64,000 nucleotides of DNA from Sipunculus nudus. Lineage: Eukaryota; Annelida; Sipuncula; Golfingiida; Sipunculidae. Position 1 is the stretch's first letter. Every line of letters begins with the position of its first letter. Shown piece by piece: positions 27,201 to 37,686 of the stretch. The stretch spans positions 59,902,870 through 59,966,869 of the forward strand of contig CM049307.1 in the NCBI GenBank assembly GCA_026874595.1. The letters run 5' to 3'. The position numbers and the translations under genes were made by a program. Under the pieces are notes generated by a model. That model had not been told where the DNA came from. It did not search any database and saw nothing but the letters and a program-made list of their open reading frames with translations.

Positions 27201-30200
27201 TGACATTTTTTTGTTATGAAGTTATACATTTATGACCTGAAAAAAAAAATTAGGTTTTATCAAACTGGCATAACTGACCAATAATGGTAAATTCAGGCTC
27301 ACAGACCTCTGCATTATACAGTTCACAGACAGCCACAGACAAAGCCCAATATGTAACAGTTGTCACCAGCAGGGAAATAACAGGATACAATAACTTATCC
27401 TGTTGTATTTGCTATAAGCTGTGTCCCAGGGTGACTCCCAGGAGTGCTGCATTTATGCTACACAAACGGCACACAGGCATACAGACATAGCTTAATACAT
27501 TATAGTTGTCAGAAGTTTGGATATGACAGGTTACAATACCTGATGCAGAGTTTGTATTTGCCATCAACTACACCCCAGGGTGGCTGCCTGTAGTTCCACT
27601 GGTGCTCCCTGTCAGAGTGAACGTTAAACATGTGCATGGATGTGGCGCAGTGCTCCTCCCACTTCTTCTGACTCTGACAGTTCAGGCTGCAGTACTGGCA
27701 ATAGTAGGCATTAACAGCCAGGTCAATTGGGGTGCTGAGAACCTGACGCATGTGTCCTATGCTAGGTCCGATTGCTACCACTGACTGTCCTCGACCGATG
27801 GGTTGTGCTGCTGCTTGTTCATAAGACTTTACACTTAGCTGTACCAGTGCGTCTAATGTAGTTACTGCAAAAAAAAAAAAAAGAAGAATTTGACATATAT
27901 TATTTAATAGAATTTAATATTAAACCCCATACATGCAGGAGAAGAAGACATTGATGAGAGAATGCACAGAAGTGTGTGCAACAAGATCTATGAACTATAT
28001 GGGAAGAATTTAACAAGCACTTAACCATAGATAGCTCCAATATAATGAAGAGGAGAAGAAATTCAATGAACTGACCAGTAAAAAACTAGATATTTCTTGG
28101 CACCGCAGGTGCCATAGTATCGCCAGACAATTAATCCCCCCCCTTTAAGAATAGGCCCCCCATCTTCAGCAACAATTAATATCAGACCACACTCATAGAA
28201 AAGGTCATTCTCATAGAAAAGGTTATGATCCAAATTTCAATATATTTCATCCCCTAACTCATGTCTATCTATATGCAAGAAATCTGTCCATTAGTTTTTG
28301 ACTTATAATGCTCACAGTACTGTTAAGTGGCAATGATGGGGTATTAAACGGCACGAAAACAAGTAAAAGAATAACAGGTGGCACCACCTGTTTCCCGTAC
28401 ATGACAACACTATCCAAGATCTTCGTTCAAGTTGATTTTTGGACCAATCAATGCATCCCTTATTGAGAAATTAATGATTTTGTGTGATTTTCACCATATA
28501 TGGCAATATTCAAGGTCAAGGCCACTCATTGGAAAGGTCATGACCCCTATTCAAATAAACATTATCCTATAACCCATATCAATGCATATGCATAATATGA
28601 AAGAAATTTGTCCATTAGTTTTTGACTTATAATGCTCACAGGTTATAAATGTACTGTTAAGTGGCAATGATGGGGTATTAAACGGCACGAAAACAAGTAA
28701 AAGAATAACAGGTGGCGCCACCTGTTTCCGGTACATGACATTACTATCCAAGATCTTCGGTCAAGTTGATTTTTGGACCAATGCATGCATCCCTTATTGA
28801 GAAATTAATGATTTTGTGTGATTTTCACCATATATGGCAATATTCAAGGTCAAGGCCACTCTCATAGGAAAGGTCATGACCCCAATTTAAATAAACATCA
28901 TCCCATAACCCACATCTATGTATTTGCATAATATGAAAGAAATCTGTCCATTAGTTTTTGACTTATAATGCTCACAGTACTGTCAAGTAGCAATTTTGGG
29001 GATATTAAACGGCATGAAAACAAGTAAAGAATAATAGGTGGCGCCACCAGTTTCTGGAACATGACAACCCTATCCATGATCTTCGATCAACTTGATTTTG
29101 GGATCAATCCATGCAAGTTTTCTTGAGATATTTAAGAATTTGTGTGATTTTCCCCAAAATTGAACCTATTCAAGGTCAAGGTCACTCTCCTAGTTGAGGT
29201 CATGACCTCATTTTAAATAGGCGTTGTCCTCTCACCCATATCACCAAGTTTGGTAAAGATCCGTGAAATATTTTTTTAGTTATTGTGTCCAAAAGAAATC
29301 TCTGCGGCGGCGCGACCGTGCCTAAACCATAGTTTCTCCAGACTATGTCTGGCGATACAATTAAGATGCAACTCTTATTGATCGAAGGAATAATAACGTT
29401 AAATGCAGATTTATAATTAAATAAATCATATATCAAAGAAATCTCAAATATAAAATGTGAAGAAGAAAATTCAATGAACTGACCAACAGAAAATCCCAAC
29501 CAATGACCCTTATTGCTCAGATGGAATAATAACATTAAATGCAAATTTATCACTTAATTATCCCCCCCCCCCACTTAGAATATGAAAATTTACATACAAA
29601 TTATAACTGTCAGGTGTTAGGACACCATGAATTACAGTACTCACCACTGTTCTGAACCATCCACGTCCAGACCTCCATCTCCTCTTTGCTGTGAGCAAAC
29701 TGACAGTACCCTCCCAAGCTGTAATCACACTTCCCCTTTTCACGCACATGCTTACAGATGATAAACCTGCAGCCTTGTGGGATACGGCGAGGCAGTGGGC
29801 GAATGACAATATTTTTCGGCACCAGCAGACACTGCTTGCTGAGAGCCCATGCGTGACCCATACCTTTACCTGAGCATCTATCACCGCTCTTGTTTGGTCC
29901 AGACTTATTCCCGTTCTTCCAGCATTCACGGCAGACCTCTATCACTCTATAGGAACAGCTGGACTGCTTGGTTTGAGCAGAATCTGCCACTTTTGGTTGC
30001 TGTTGCTGTGCTGCAGGTGCTGGCCCCTGGCCTGTGCTGCTGGCTGCTGCTGCTGCAAAATCCTGTGGGGTTGATGACCTGGATCTGTCACTGAGGGTTT
30101 GGGACCAAGACTGAGCCGGCTTGGCTGGTGGTGGAGCTGTTGTTGTGCTGTATTCAGAGCTAGGAGCTTGAGAAGCAGCTGGAGCCGCTGGTGGTTCTAT

Positions 30201-33200
30201 ACTTTTTAAGAAAATTTGCTTGGATTGATGGGCAATGGTCTCCCGAGGCAGATCTGTGTCACGTTCCAGCATCCATACATCCCTTTCTACCATGCTGTGG
30301 GCAAAACTGCACTGGTTGCTCAACCGTCGTATACAGTATTGAAGGCGATGGCACATGAGAAAGTATGCGGTCTTGTGTGTGAATGGGCGAGGGTTAATTT
30401 GGGTGATCATCTGACCCGCGAGGTGGACCATAATTTTATTAGCTTCCCAAGGGTGCTTATTGGCTGAACAAAATCCTTTCCTGTTCTCATCTTCGACAGA
30501 GATCCGCGGTGGCTTGCTGTTGAAGCACTCTTGACACAAAAAGGCAAAATAACCTGAGTGCTTCCTGATGACCTCTTCTACTGAGTAACCTTGGTAACCA
30601 CCCTGTCTATGCTGTAAGATGAACTCTTGAATATTAAAGCTACCTTCCTTTTCCAACATCCACAGCCCCTGCTCAAACTGGTTGTGAGCAAAGCTACAAT
30701 GCTCCTCCCCCTTTGCACACTGCTGGGGGCCAGGACTTGCAAAATACCTGCACATTTTGTAGGTACCAATGAATGCTCTGTGGTTTTTCCTCTCTCGAAC
30801 TTTGTACCAATATGGCTTCCCTTTGTAGCGAATCACCAGGGTGTTTTCCAGGCAGTGATGTGCTACCGCTCCAACTTCAAACAGTCCTTGCACAAAGGCT
30901 GGTTTTAAACATTTGTCACAAACTATTTTGAACTCACACATATCCTTCCACGGGAACTCAATCTTCTGCTCGTGCGCTGGTATCCTCTGTGTGGCTCTGT
31001 GCTGGATCTGTGGTGCTAGCGGGTGCTGCGGACTTAGAGGTGGTGGCTGGGTAGGGTGGCCAGGTGGACCCATGGGGCCCCGGTTTCCTGCCGAGGAATG
31101 TAAGTACTGGTTGTGGTTTGCTACAGATGGCTGTGAAGACCAGCTGGAGCTGGATGGGACCTGTGGAGGAGGCATGGAGACTGAGGGAGGCGGTCTTGAA
31201 AGGAGCGGTGGTCGGCCACTTGTGCTGTTCTGTGTAGGTGGAGGTGACATCGGGAATTTTCCTGCTGTTAGGTGTTGGCCGATAGGCTGTGGCTGTACTG
31301 GACTATGAAGTGATGGCTTTTTCTCAGCTGAAACAAATACCACACATTATTATTTAAACACACCAAAGGTGTTCACTATTTTCATGAGTTTATCAAAACT
31401 ACAGAATACTGGTATGAACAAACGCTCAAGGAAAACAATTATGAATAATTAGTTTCATGTTTTTGTAGCATGATGCCACACTCGCAGCAGGTATGGCAAA
31501 GACTACCATGCTAGAGTGGAACTATTCAGTCACCTCAGACACTGCTTAATTATTTCAAAGACTTGACCTACCACCTATGGTACTACAATTGTCTCTTAAA
31601 TGGAAGGATCCCTGCTCAGCTGCTGCTAACATGCTAATTGTTGCTCCAGGGATAATATCATATAATTTAGAGAACTGGGAAGATATGTGTAAATGAATGA
31701 ATAAATATTTTATTCAGAAAATATAAGGCCTCAGGCCCATAATTTCTTAAGTACATGCATAATACAATCTCAATAAATAATACATATAAATAAATCATTT
31801 TTAACAAATAATTTTTTAAGTTCATGCATTCAAAAATCAACAAATGCAATTTATCACAAAATGTCACTCTGTTGTATACAATACATATACATTTGTATGA
31901 ATTACCATTTAAATATTCAGATTTTAAAATCAAGTCATTGTCAATCTCTGTGCTGATATGTGTAAATGTAAGTTATTATAAGGTCTGCTCTGTATGGAAT
32001 GACCAATCAGCCATGCTCCCACAGATTGGTTTTAAGCTATGTAGTTAGTCATACACTATGTAGCAGAAGAAGGCTGTACCCTCACCAGCATTCTTCTGGT
32101 CCAAGATAAAGTTAGGGATACTGAAGGTCCCCTCTCTGTCCATCTGCCACAGGTCTAGCTCCACAATGTTGTGTGCGAAGGAACACTGCATCTCTGGGAC
32201 ACGGCAGGGCTGTGCTGACTGAAACTGCTGACACAGGCGGTATTTCCCTGTGAAGTTTACCTGGAGAGAAGTCAAATGAGGACAGCTTCTATGAGATAAA
32301 TGGCATAATACAGATTATCTTATCATACACATGTAGAAAATAAATGTATATACATGGTTAGTATAATGACAAAGACATGCATATCATAAAAATCATGTAA
32401 TTAAGATATTAGGGCAGTCTTCGGTGGCTAAGTAAAACACTGCCATGTAAGTTGAGTATAAATTCTGAGCCTGAAACTTTATGCCACAGTTCATTACTTC
32501 AACCACATGGCTTAAATATTAAGATTTTTTTAGGAATATTAAATTTGCAAACACGGTCCTGTGTCTCTGATTTCAAAGCAGATCATTCAATATCAAATCA
32601 AGTTAGGCATACAAAAAAAGAAAAGTTGAGAGAGCTAATTCCTGGGATAATTTCTGTGAAATATTAAACAATTTGGCTTGATAGTTTTGAAGAAATTTGT
32701 AAAGGTTTTCTAGCATTTTTCATGCAAAATTCAGATAAATGCAAATGGCACCAAAATAAGTTCAATGAGATGACCTTTGACATGTGACTGATTCTTGCTT
32801 ATAATTTGGTGATGCTAGCTGGTGCGCTTTTTGGGGTAATGTACAGATGATGCCAGACAGACGCCAGGCAACGCTGTACCATCACTTAAGCTCACTGGTT
32901 TGCTATAAAGTCTTACCTTGCTGTTTCGAGGGCGGACCTTCATCCACCCCACCCCCTGTACCCCTATAGGTCTGATCAACAAGAACATTTGCTGACAGGG
33001 GTGGACCATCTGTATCTGGTGACGGTACCCCTGCAGGCCCTCTCCTACTTTAATGAAACATTTCTCACACGCCAACAGGAACTCGTATTTGTTATCAAAT
33101 GGTGGGGGCATCCGTCTGGGCTGTGGGGCCGACAATGTTGGAGTTGGAGGGGGAGGGTGCTGGAATGAAAATATATCCATCATAAATTGAAGACCACTGG

Positions 33201-36200
33201 CTAAGATATTCCTCTGTATAATATGATTTAAGGTACAGTGAAAAACACCCGCGATGAAGATCACTCCCGATTGGATGACAAACCTTTGGTTCCAGCTAAT
33301 GTTAATCATCATACAAACCTCCCACTTATATAACAACCTTGCTTACACAAACATATCTGCTTGTCCAACAGTGGGTTGTGTTAGGGAGATTTCACTGTAT
33401 TACTTAACTGCTCGTCAACACCATCTGGTGGTGAGGACTAGAACAACATTATTTTTTTAAGTTAAAGATTATGGAATTTTGTGACAGCTAATCGGTACAC
33501 CAAAATAATCATGAGAATTATCAACAGAAAGACTGATTTGCTTTAAAGTGTCATCTATTAAATTATTCTTGTTAACAGTCAATTTATGTTTCCCTAAAAT
33601 TTCTAATCACAGTGGATCATATCTATATTCAGGAAGGTAATCATATATTGAACAATTTTTTATAAGAAAACTATCATTCTACACAACAACGTTTCAGTGA
33701 ACAGAGTCTGAAATAATTATTCTTGATTAGGGTCAACTTGTTAACTAACAATATTCTCCGAACTTGAGCAGAACAGTAGCACAGGTTAGAATGATCTTCT
33801 ATTAAATGTGGTTGATTTTATGAGCCGCTTACCGCATAACTTGGTGGTAGACCTGGCCCATTATGTCGTCCGAGGTGTGCACCAGCTGTGAAAGCAAAAA
33901 GGATATAAATAAACGAATAGTCTGATAAATACATGTCATTGCTAGTTAGTTATTCAGTATCAGTCAGCGCTTGAATTTGCCGAAAATTGCAACCGGACAC
34001 AGGGGTCAGGCAGCACAGAAAATGTACCGGACCTCCAAAGATTTAACAAGACCCCACTTTTTTAATTAAAAGTATCACAATCAATTGACCAGCGATGTTT
34101 TCAACTGCGCGCCAGAGTGCATGGCAGAAGACAATGTTTCAGTGGACTTTTGGGTCAATAATTACCAGGGCTGCAACCGGTTTGTTACCATTGAATATCA
34201 CCTGTGCCACGACAAAATGCCAGGAAAAGGGACCAAATATAAGGATTGAGGACATAAGAACACATTATCTTTTAAATTATCCAACACATTTTCAGATGAA
34301 AGCCTTAATCGTAATTGGGAATTCGACAGACTTGTATTGTCACCAATGATGTAAAAAACTGACATAGCTGGCACTTTGTTAGACATGGTTATGATTTGGA
34401 TGAGACTGGGTTATTGAAGGTGCATACGGTCCGTTTAATGAATAAGGATAATTTGCTTTGCTATATAAATGACAAATATTTTGCTCTATCATTTAGGGTA
34501 CATGAAAGCTATCCTGTCCAAACCAGCAACCTGGGAACCTGATACTGTCAGTGCAAAAATCATTGGTCAGGCAGTAACAACCGGGGGTTGGGAGGTCAGA
34601 TGACATCTATGCAAAATAAAGTAGAGGTCAACCAATGGCCACATGGGTCAAATGATGTTGATGCAATGTGAACCAATGGGTATGTGGGTTTGGTGTCAGT
34701 AAGATTAGCTTGCCAGGAAACAAGTGCAGCAAGCACGTGTCAACTTACATCGTTCAATAAGGCCCGCTCATAAACGAATTAACCGAATGCCCACAGTCTT
34801 TTATCAGGTACCTGTGCTTATGTGTACCAAGAAAGTTTAAGACAACAAATAAACATTCTTGAACCTTTTTGTATGTACTATTGTTTAAGGCTGCATTTTA
34901 ACACACAGGAGGCCCAAGATTTTGCCGGACTGGAGGTCTGGTGGTGGTAGACATTCTGCCGGACCTCTGTGATATTTACTGGAAATTTCTGGTGGTCCGG
35001 CACTAATTTCGAGCCCTGATTCTAATCTACTATTATCCAATCAGTGTTTTAGATTAATCTGCAAAAGTCAGATATACTCACACAAAAGGTGCAAATCACA
35101 GAAGATTTATAATTAATATTTCAAAACATATTGCAGGTTCAGTACTAAGATATGCACCAATGGACAAATTAATGTTTGAGTACTCTAGAAACACAAGGCA
35201 GCAAATGGTAAGTTCTGTAACATTAAAAGGTACCTATTATCAGTTAGAGGTACCAGGAGCAAGGCAACTAAAACAGAAACAACACAGAAAACTGGAAGTA
35301 GGAGTAGGTATCTCCCACTTGGAGTAGTTATCAACACAAGACAAAGCTATTATACTTCATAGGACCAATGTGTCTGCCATTGGACCAAGATGTGCACATC
35401 TAAACCAAGAAATTGACCAAAGGAGTAGGATAAATACATGTGAATAGGAAATCTACCAATGGACTGATATATATCAATACAGTAAAACCTACCCTAATGA
35501 TAACCTCAAAATAATGACCACTCATCCACAGTCCTGATTCCTTTTTGTTCTTATATCAGACATCACTCATATCACAACCTTGAAAATGGACAAAGTCCCC
35601 ACTGGAGGTCATAATTCGAGGTTTTACTGTGTATCATCCACTTTACAAAACATGAGCATCCCTGGAACAAGCTAACAACTGATGCAGGACAGAACGGCTG
35701 CCACTGATACATGAACCACAACTGACTAATATTGATTTTTACATTTTTATATCTGCATGTTAGAGAACCCTAACAAATCAAATGTCACGGTTACGGAAAT
35801 CAATAGTACCCTCTGAAGGAAAGAGCATCACAAATGTCAACAAGCAGTGTCAGGAGGATTTTAATGTCTCACTGATAAACAAATATATTTATACATAACA
35901 TGCTATATGGGGAAGGGATTAATATCCTAGAAATAATGCGATTTTACCTGTGAAAGGCTCGAAACATTCATGGAAACAAACTCTGAGATTATTCTCTGAT
36001 GAATTTTAAAGATTCCAGGAAAAATATTTCCTGTTTCTGGTATTTCCATCAATAAAGCCACCATCGCCCATTACCCAGTGAATATTGTTAGATGTGAGAC
36101 AAAATATTAATATGAATAAACTACGTTGACTTTCAGGCCCCTCAAAGCCCCTGGCTTTTCCTAGATTTGAGACATTTTTCTCAAATCCCCATATTCCTGA

Positions 36201-37686
36201 AAAAGGGAAACTCATTTTCTGGAGTTCCAAGGTTGCTATTGTTAATGTATAAATGCAAGTTTAAAACTATGTAGAGCATTCTGGCATGATGATAGATGAC
36301 TTACGTGGCAGGGTGATGGGATGCAGAGATGACACTGATGAAGGTGGACTCTTGGGATCCTGCAAATAACAGACATTTATCAAATAGATTTTAAGCAATG
36401 CAAATAGTATTACCTTAAATAATCACTTGAAAACTTTGATATGACAAAGAGAGGTTTGCCTCTGGTTTCATTATCATCAATTCCTTTCCAATTATCAATT
36501 ATTATTAACATTAATAATAACATTAATGTTTTAATAAAATTAAACGATGAATTAAAATTACTCTGAAGCACACCAAAGTCACTTGCTCTCATTGCTGTGA
36601 TACCTGTAATTTAAGACAGTGCAAAGTTACCATTAATATTTCAAAGCCAAAATACCAGCATCAACACATGGCTTATCTTGGGTCTACTGCAACCTGATGA
36701 AAGTGCCTTATAAATGGCAGCAAACTTAAACAGAGCTTTGAGCACTAGATCAGTTTCATAATAAACACATATAAAATGATCTAGAAGCACAACAAGGTCA
36801 TACAATTAATAAATTTCTAACCTTTGACCTGACAGTTTTCCAGCCAAGGCCACTGTCCCTACTGTCCCCTGACAGTGCTGGAGAGTAGCTGCTGGGAGAG
36901 AATGATGGTGAGCTGGTGATGTTATTACCAGGCTGCAGGGCGTTGAACCTGTTACTGGCTGACACAGTCAGTGTCTCCACTCCGTTATCAGACTCCTCAG
37001 ACTCAGACTCCTCCGATGACTCAAGGTACATGGGCTGGCGGTTCTGTTTGGTTTTCACTGTGGAAATACATAAACTGTCAATTAGAAGCACTTGGAGACC
37101 ACAAATTCCAGTAAATTAATGAGTAAATTAAGTCAGACTTATACATCATGCTGAAATGTCAAGGTAATGGCAAGGTTGTTGACACTTAACGTAGTTGTTC
37201 GCTGCAAAAGGTTCAATGTTAATTTATGTCCCCCCTCTTTTTTATTTCTTTGACAGGATTAGAATTTTTTCTTTCTCGATAATATAACTTCTTTGCATGT
37301 GCATACATGATTGTTTATGATCGATTATGTAAAAAATGCAACCAATTTAATCAATTATGAAAGAAAACAACCAATCTCCGATATATAATTTATTAATTGG
37401 CACACTACAAGTAACATGTTTGTTAGACATGCATTATGACACAGAACCCTATGGTACAAATGCCAATCACACCAGTACAGATCCCAACTGTGATTTGTAC
37501 TGGTACGATTGGCAACTGTAACAGTACAGTTTGCAATTTTTTATTTGTACCAGTACAAATCACAATAGTGATCTGTACTGGTACAATTTCTAATTGTAAA
37601 AATTTGCCATTTGTACCATGACAAATATGAGTATAAGACAGTGACTTACCTTGTTTTGTCTTTGTTCCTTTCTTCTTTTTCCCCAT
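2779..37686 (-). CDS. HELZ2: HELZ2-like giant protein: zinc fingers, two UPF1-like helicases and an RNB exoribonuclease
   Basis: I assembled this gene exon by exon from GT/AG borders and phase agreement. Coding exons on the minus strand: 37650-37686, 36822-37057, 36305-36359, 33833-33885, 32917-33159, 32086-32260, 29645-31327, 27540-27864, 26149-26356, 24065-24172, 23284-23582, 22719-22937, 21931-22209, 21625-21810, 20436-20627, 19141-19933, 18560-18635, 14151-18213, 13423-13514, 12116-12240, 10850-11006, 9942-10330, 8985-9194, 4881-5102, 4320-4476, 3435-3602, 2779-2888. Their sum is 10,860 nt, an exact multiple of three, giving about 3,619 residues; human HELZ2 is shorter, roughly 2,650. Domain order is zinc fingers, SF1 helicase, RNB, SF1 helicase, the order of HELZ2. 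Vertebrate HELZ2 is an interferon-regulated 3'-5' exoribonuclease and a nuclear-receptor coactivator component; the same role here is inference. The ATG sits in GCCATGG, but the frame stays open upstream to the splice acceptor at 37710/37711, so an upstream coding exon cannot be excluded. Confidence 0.93.
5695..6045 (+). mobile_element. tRNA-derived SINE-like element, copy 1
   Basis: The stretch from about 5708 has an A-box-like TGGCTTAATGG and a B-box-like GGGTTTGCGTCCC (5755-5767), with tRNA-like spacing, followed by a non-tRNA body. It does not fold into a complete tRNA that I can see. Boundaries are approximate. Confidence 0.5.
6595..8064 (-). mobile_element. Complete non-autonomous Helitron/Helentron-like element (family A), 1,470 bp
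   Basis: Its exact limits come from the empty site at 5504/5505. Read on the minus strand it begins TTGTATCCGCC and ends with a hairpin (GTAGTCG stem, 6606-6624), seven bases, then CTAG, features of Helitron 3' ends. There is no clear target duplication; the host site is AA/TT. The other end also folds (GTATCCGC with GCGGATAC near 8031-8062). The core has four tandem units of about 280 bp (markers at 6891, 7171, 7450 and 7730), each made of two halves around GGTGGCGCCACC-like palindromes. There is no transposase frame. A (CGG)n stretch lies at about 7996-8013. Confidence 0.75.
8255..8605 (+). mobile_element. tRNA-derived SINE-like element, copy 2
   Basis: This is the same SINE-like sequence as at 5695-6045, carried into the second copy of the tandem duplication. 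Its boxes are at about 8271 and 8315-8327. Confidence 0.5.
10440..10770. repeat. Dispersed repeat in the intron between exons 22 and 21
   Basis: The sequence contains GTGACCCTTAAAGTTAATGG and two TCATGAAATATGTG-type blocks. It shares these with the array at 12720-13220, so both are diverged members of one family. Confidence 0.45.
11617..11921. mobile_element. MITE with long imperfect terminal inverted repeats
   Basis: The left end (TACACTGCTCAAG ... CCTTCGTTTTAACTGCTGCTTTG) and right end (AAAGCACCAGTTAAACTGAAGG ... TGAGGAGTGTA) are inverted relatives. It is a diverged member of the family seen at 59491-59803. The flanks CAAAGCTTA and CACAGCTTG may be a decayed 9-bp target duplication. Confidence 0.5.
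12720..13220. repeat. Array of three diverged ~145-bp units
   Basis: Units begin with TGACCTCTGACCTCATTAAA-like sequence at about 12774, 12916 and 13064. The array lies in the intron between exons 20 and 19 and contains no coding signal. Confidence 0.55.
13423..15526 (-). CDS. Exon 18 end and exon 19: HELZ2-type region between RNB and helicase 2
   Basis: Residues about 2619-3107. The segment contains a cysteine/histidine motif LNMCLSHHADPMHCF that resembles a conserved stretch of HELZ2 downstream of the RNB domain, and alternating beta-rich sequence. It includes an acidic linker (VHEESEDDLTWVGHC). Exon 18 ends with a split AG codon at 14151, and exon 19 (92 nt) supplies an amphipathic helical segment (DLADERTTGLAKAIALGR). 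Function of this part is not known to me; it may be an RNA-guiding or regulatory surface between the nuclease and the second motor. Confidence 0.75.
15527..17272 (-). CDS. Exon 18, central part: cold-shock-like OB folds and RNase II/R (RNB) catalytic domain
   Basis: Two OB-fold-like segments precede the nuclease: about residues 2037-2133 (contains AFDGDEVVVEVLEVEN, as in Dis3/RNase R CSD1) and about 2173-2233 (contains LGIVVGVLPAGNTIEAG, as in CSD2). The RNB domain starts near residue 2261. Its active-site motif TIDPEGSKDLDDA gives Asp at about 2271, 2277, 2279 and 2280, the same spacing as D201, D207, D209 and D210 of E. coli RNase II. The distal motif TSPLRRYMDLVVHR (about 2602-2615) retains the arginine equivalent to R500. 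The enzyme should therefore be catalytically competent for 3'-5' hydrolysis of RNA. I could not identify a clear S1 domain after it. Confidence 0.9.
17980..20627 (-). CDS. Exons 15 to early 18: first UPF1-like SF1 helicase domain
   Basis: Residues about 1369-1800. A Q-motif-like LNEDQ precedes a Walker A motif GPFGTGKT at about 1399-1406; the GPF variant is the form seen in HELZ/HELZ2 helicases rather than the GPP of UPF1. Motif II is IDEAG at about 1524-1528, motif III is GDHMQMSP (about 1552-1559), motif IV region is LLRNNYRTK (about 1597-1605), motif V spans the exon 17/18 junction (VMNVQGKEFRAVFIST), and motif VI is LLNTAFTRAQS. All nucleotide-binding residues expected of an active SF1 ATPase are present. 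Exon 16 (793 nt) carries most of it. Confidence 0.9.
21625..24172 (-). CDS. Exons 10-14: pre-helicase region of the HELZ2-like protein
   Basis: Residues about 1006-1368, leading into helicase 1. The segment contains beta-rich sequence without zinc ligands, for example LTEDMDGIFISCNEELSLY at the start of exon 10 and a hydrophobic stretch around GRGRDYIYLCLSPR at the end of exon 13. In HELZ and HELZ2 the equivalent position holds the beta-barrel and stalk that precede the SF1 motor. Exon lengths are 108, 299, 219, 279 and 186 nt; exons 11-14 all end with AG completing a split codon, a repeated phase-2 pattern. No catalytic motif was recognised. Confidence 0.8.
25000..26100. repeat. Nested inverted and direct repeats, MITE-like
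   Basis: CTATAGTCCATTTCACTACC at about 25250 is mirrored by ATGAAACAGACTATAG near 25785 and ATGAAACGGACTATAG near 26095. The direct unit with TGCATGTGACCAATGACCT recurs at about 25543 and 25853. It fills the intron between exons 10 and 9 almost up to the exon 9 donor at 26148. Confidence 0.5.
26149..33159 (-). CDS. Exons 5-9: CxxC/CCCH zinc-finger array with one C2H2 (matrin/U1-like) finger
   Basis: Residues about 128-1005. CCCH fingers ending in a CSFAH-like motif are visible at C218-C227-C234-H238, C459-C470-C477-H481, C592-C598-C606-H610, C791-C800-C808-H812 and, more divergent, C934-C942-C954-H958. Each is followed by a short helix with a conserved tryptophan (for example VELDLW, FEQGLW, VERDVW). 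Most are preceded by a CxxC pair (C158/C161, C403/C406, C531/C534, C732/C735), so the unit CxxC ... CCCH ... W looks repeated. A C2H2 finger with spacing C-x2-C-x12-H-x5-H occupies C883-H905; that spacing is typical of U1/matrin or JAZ-type fingers that bind double-stranded RNA. Pro/Ser/Gln-rich linkers separate units in the 1,683-nt exon 7. CCCH fingers usually bind single-stranded RNA; the ligand here is unknown. Confidence 0.88.
26388..27080 (-). mobile_element. Degenerate family B Helitron-like copy
   Basis: It starts with CTAGAAATTTCAGCC and a TTTCCCCAGACAATTAA block, then a body that matches the units at 28200-29000 (GAAAGAAATCTGTCCATTAG). The terminal hairpin is decayed. It begins about 30 bp upstream of the exon 9 acceptor. 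Confidence 0.5.
28086..29360 (-). mobile_element. Complete non-autonomous Helitron-like element (family B), about 1,275 bp
   Basis: On the minus strand it begins TTGTATCGCCAGAC and ends with hairpin TGGCACC-tgc-GGTGCCA (28098-28114), nine bases, then CTAG. The junction is again AA/TT. The core carries three tandem units of about 330 bp, each with a GGTGGCGCCACC-type palindrome (about 28378, 28711 and 29037) and AAGGTCAAGG sequence. It lies in the intron between exons 8 and 7 and has no coding frame. Confidence 0.7.
32400..32915. repeat. Dispersed repeat (family also at 44.5-45.3 kb and 58.4-59.5 kb)
   Basis: It shares TTGGTGATGCTAGCT and GATAATTTCTGTGAAATATT with the other copies, and the end AAGCTCACTGGTTTGCTATA with the 44.5-45.3 kb copy. 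It ends only about one base from the GTAAG donor of exon 5. Confidence 0.5.
33234..33399. mobile_element. Short MITE, TACAGTGAAA ... TTTCACTGTA
   Basis: Terminal inverted repeats CAGTGAAA/TTTCACTG are flanked by TA on both sides, as for Tc1/mariner-pogo type MITEs. It is about 166 bp long and sits just upstream of exon 5. Confidence 0.55.
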
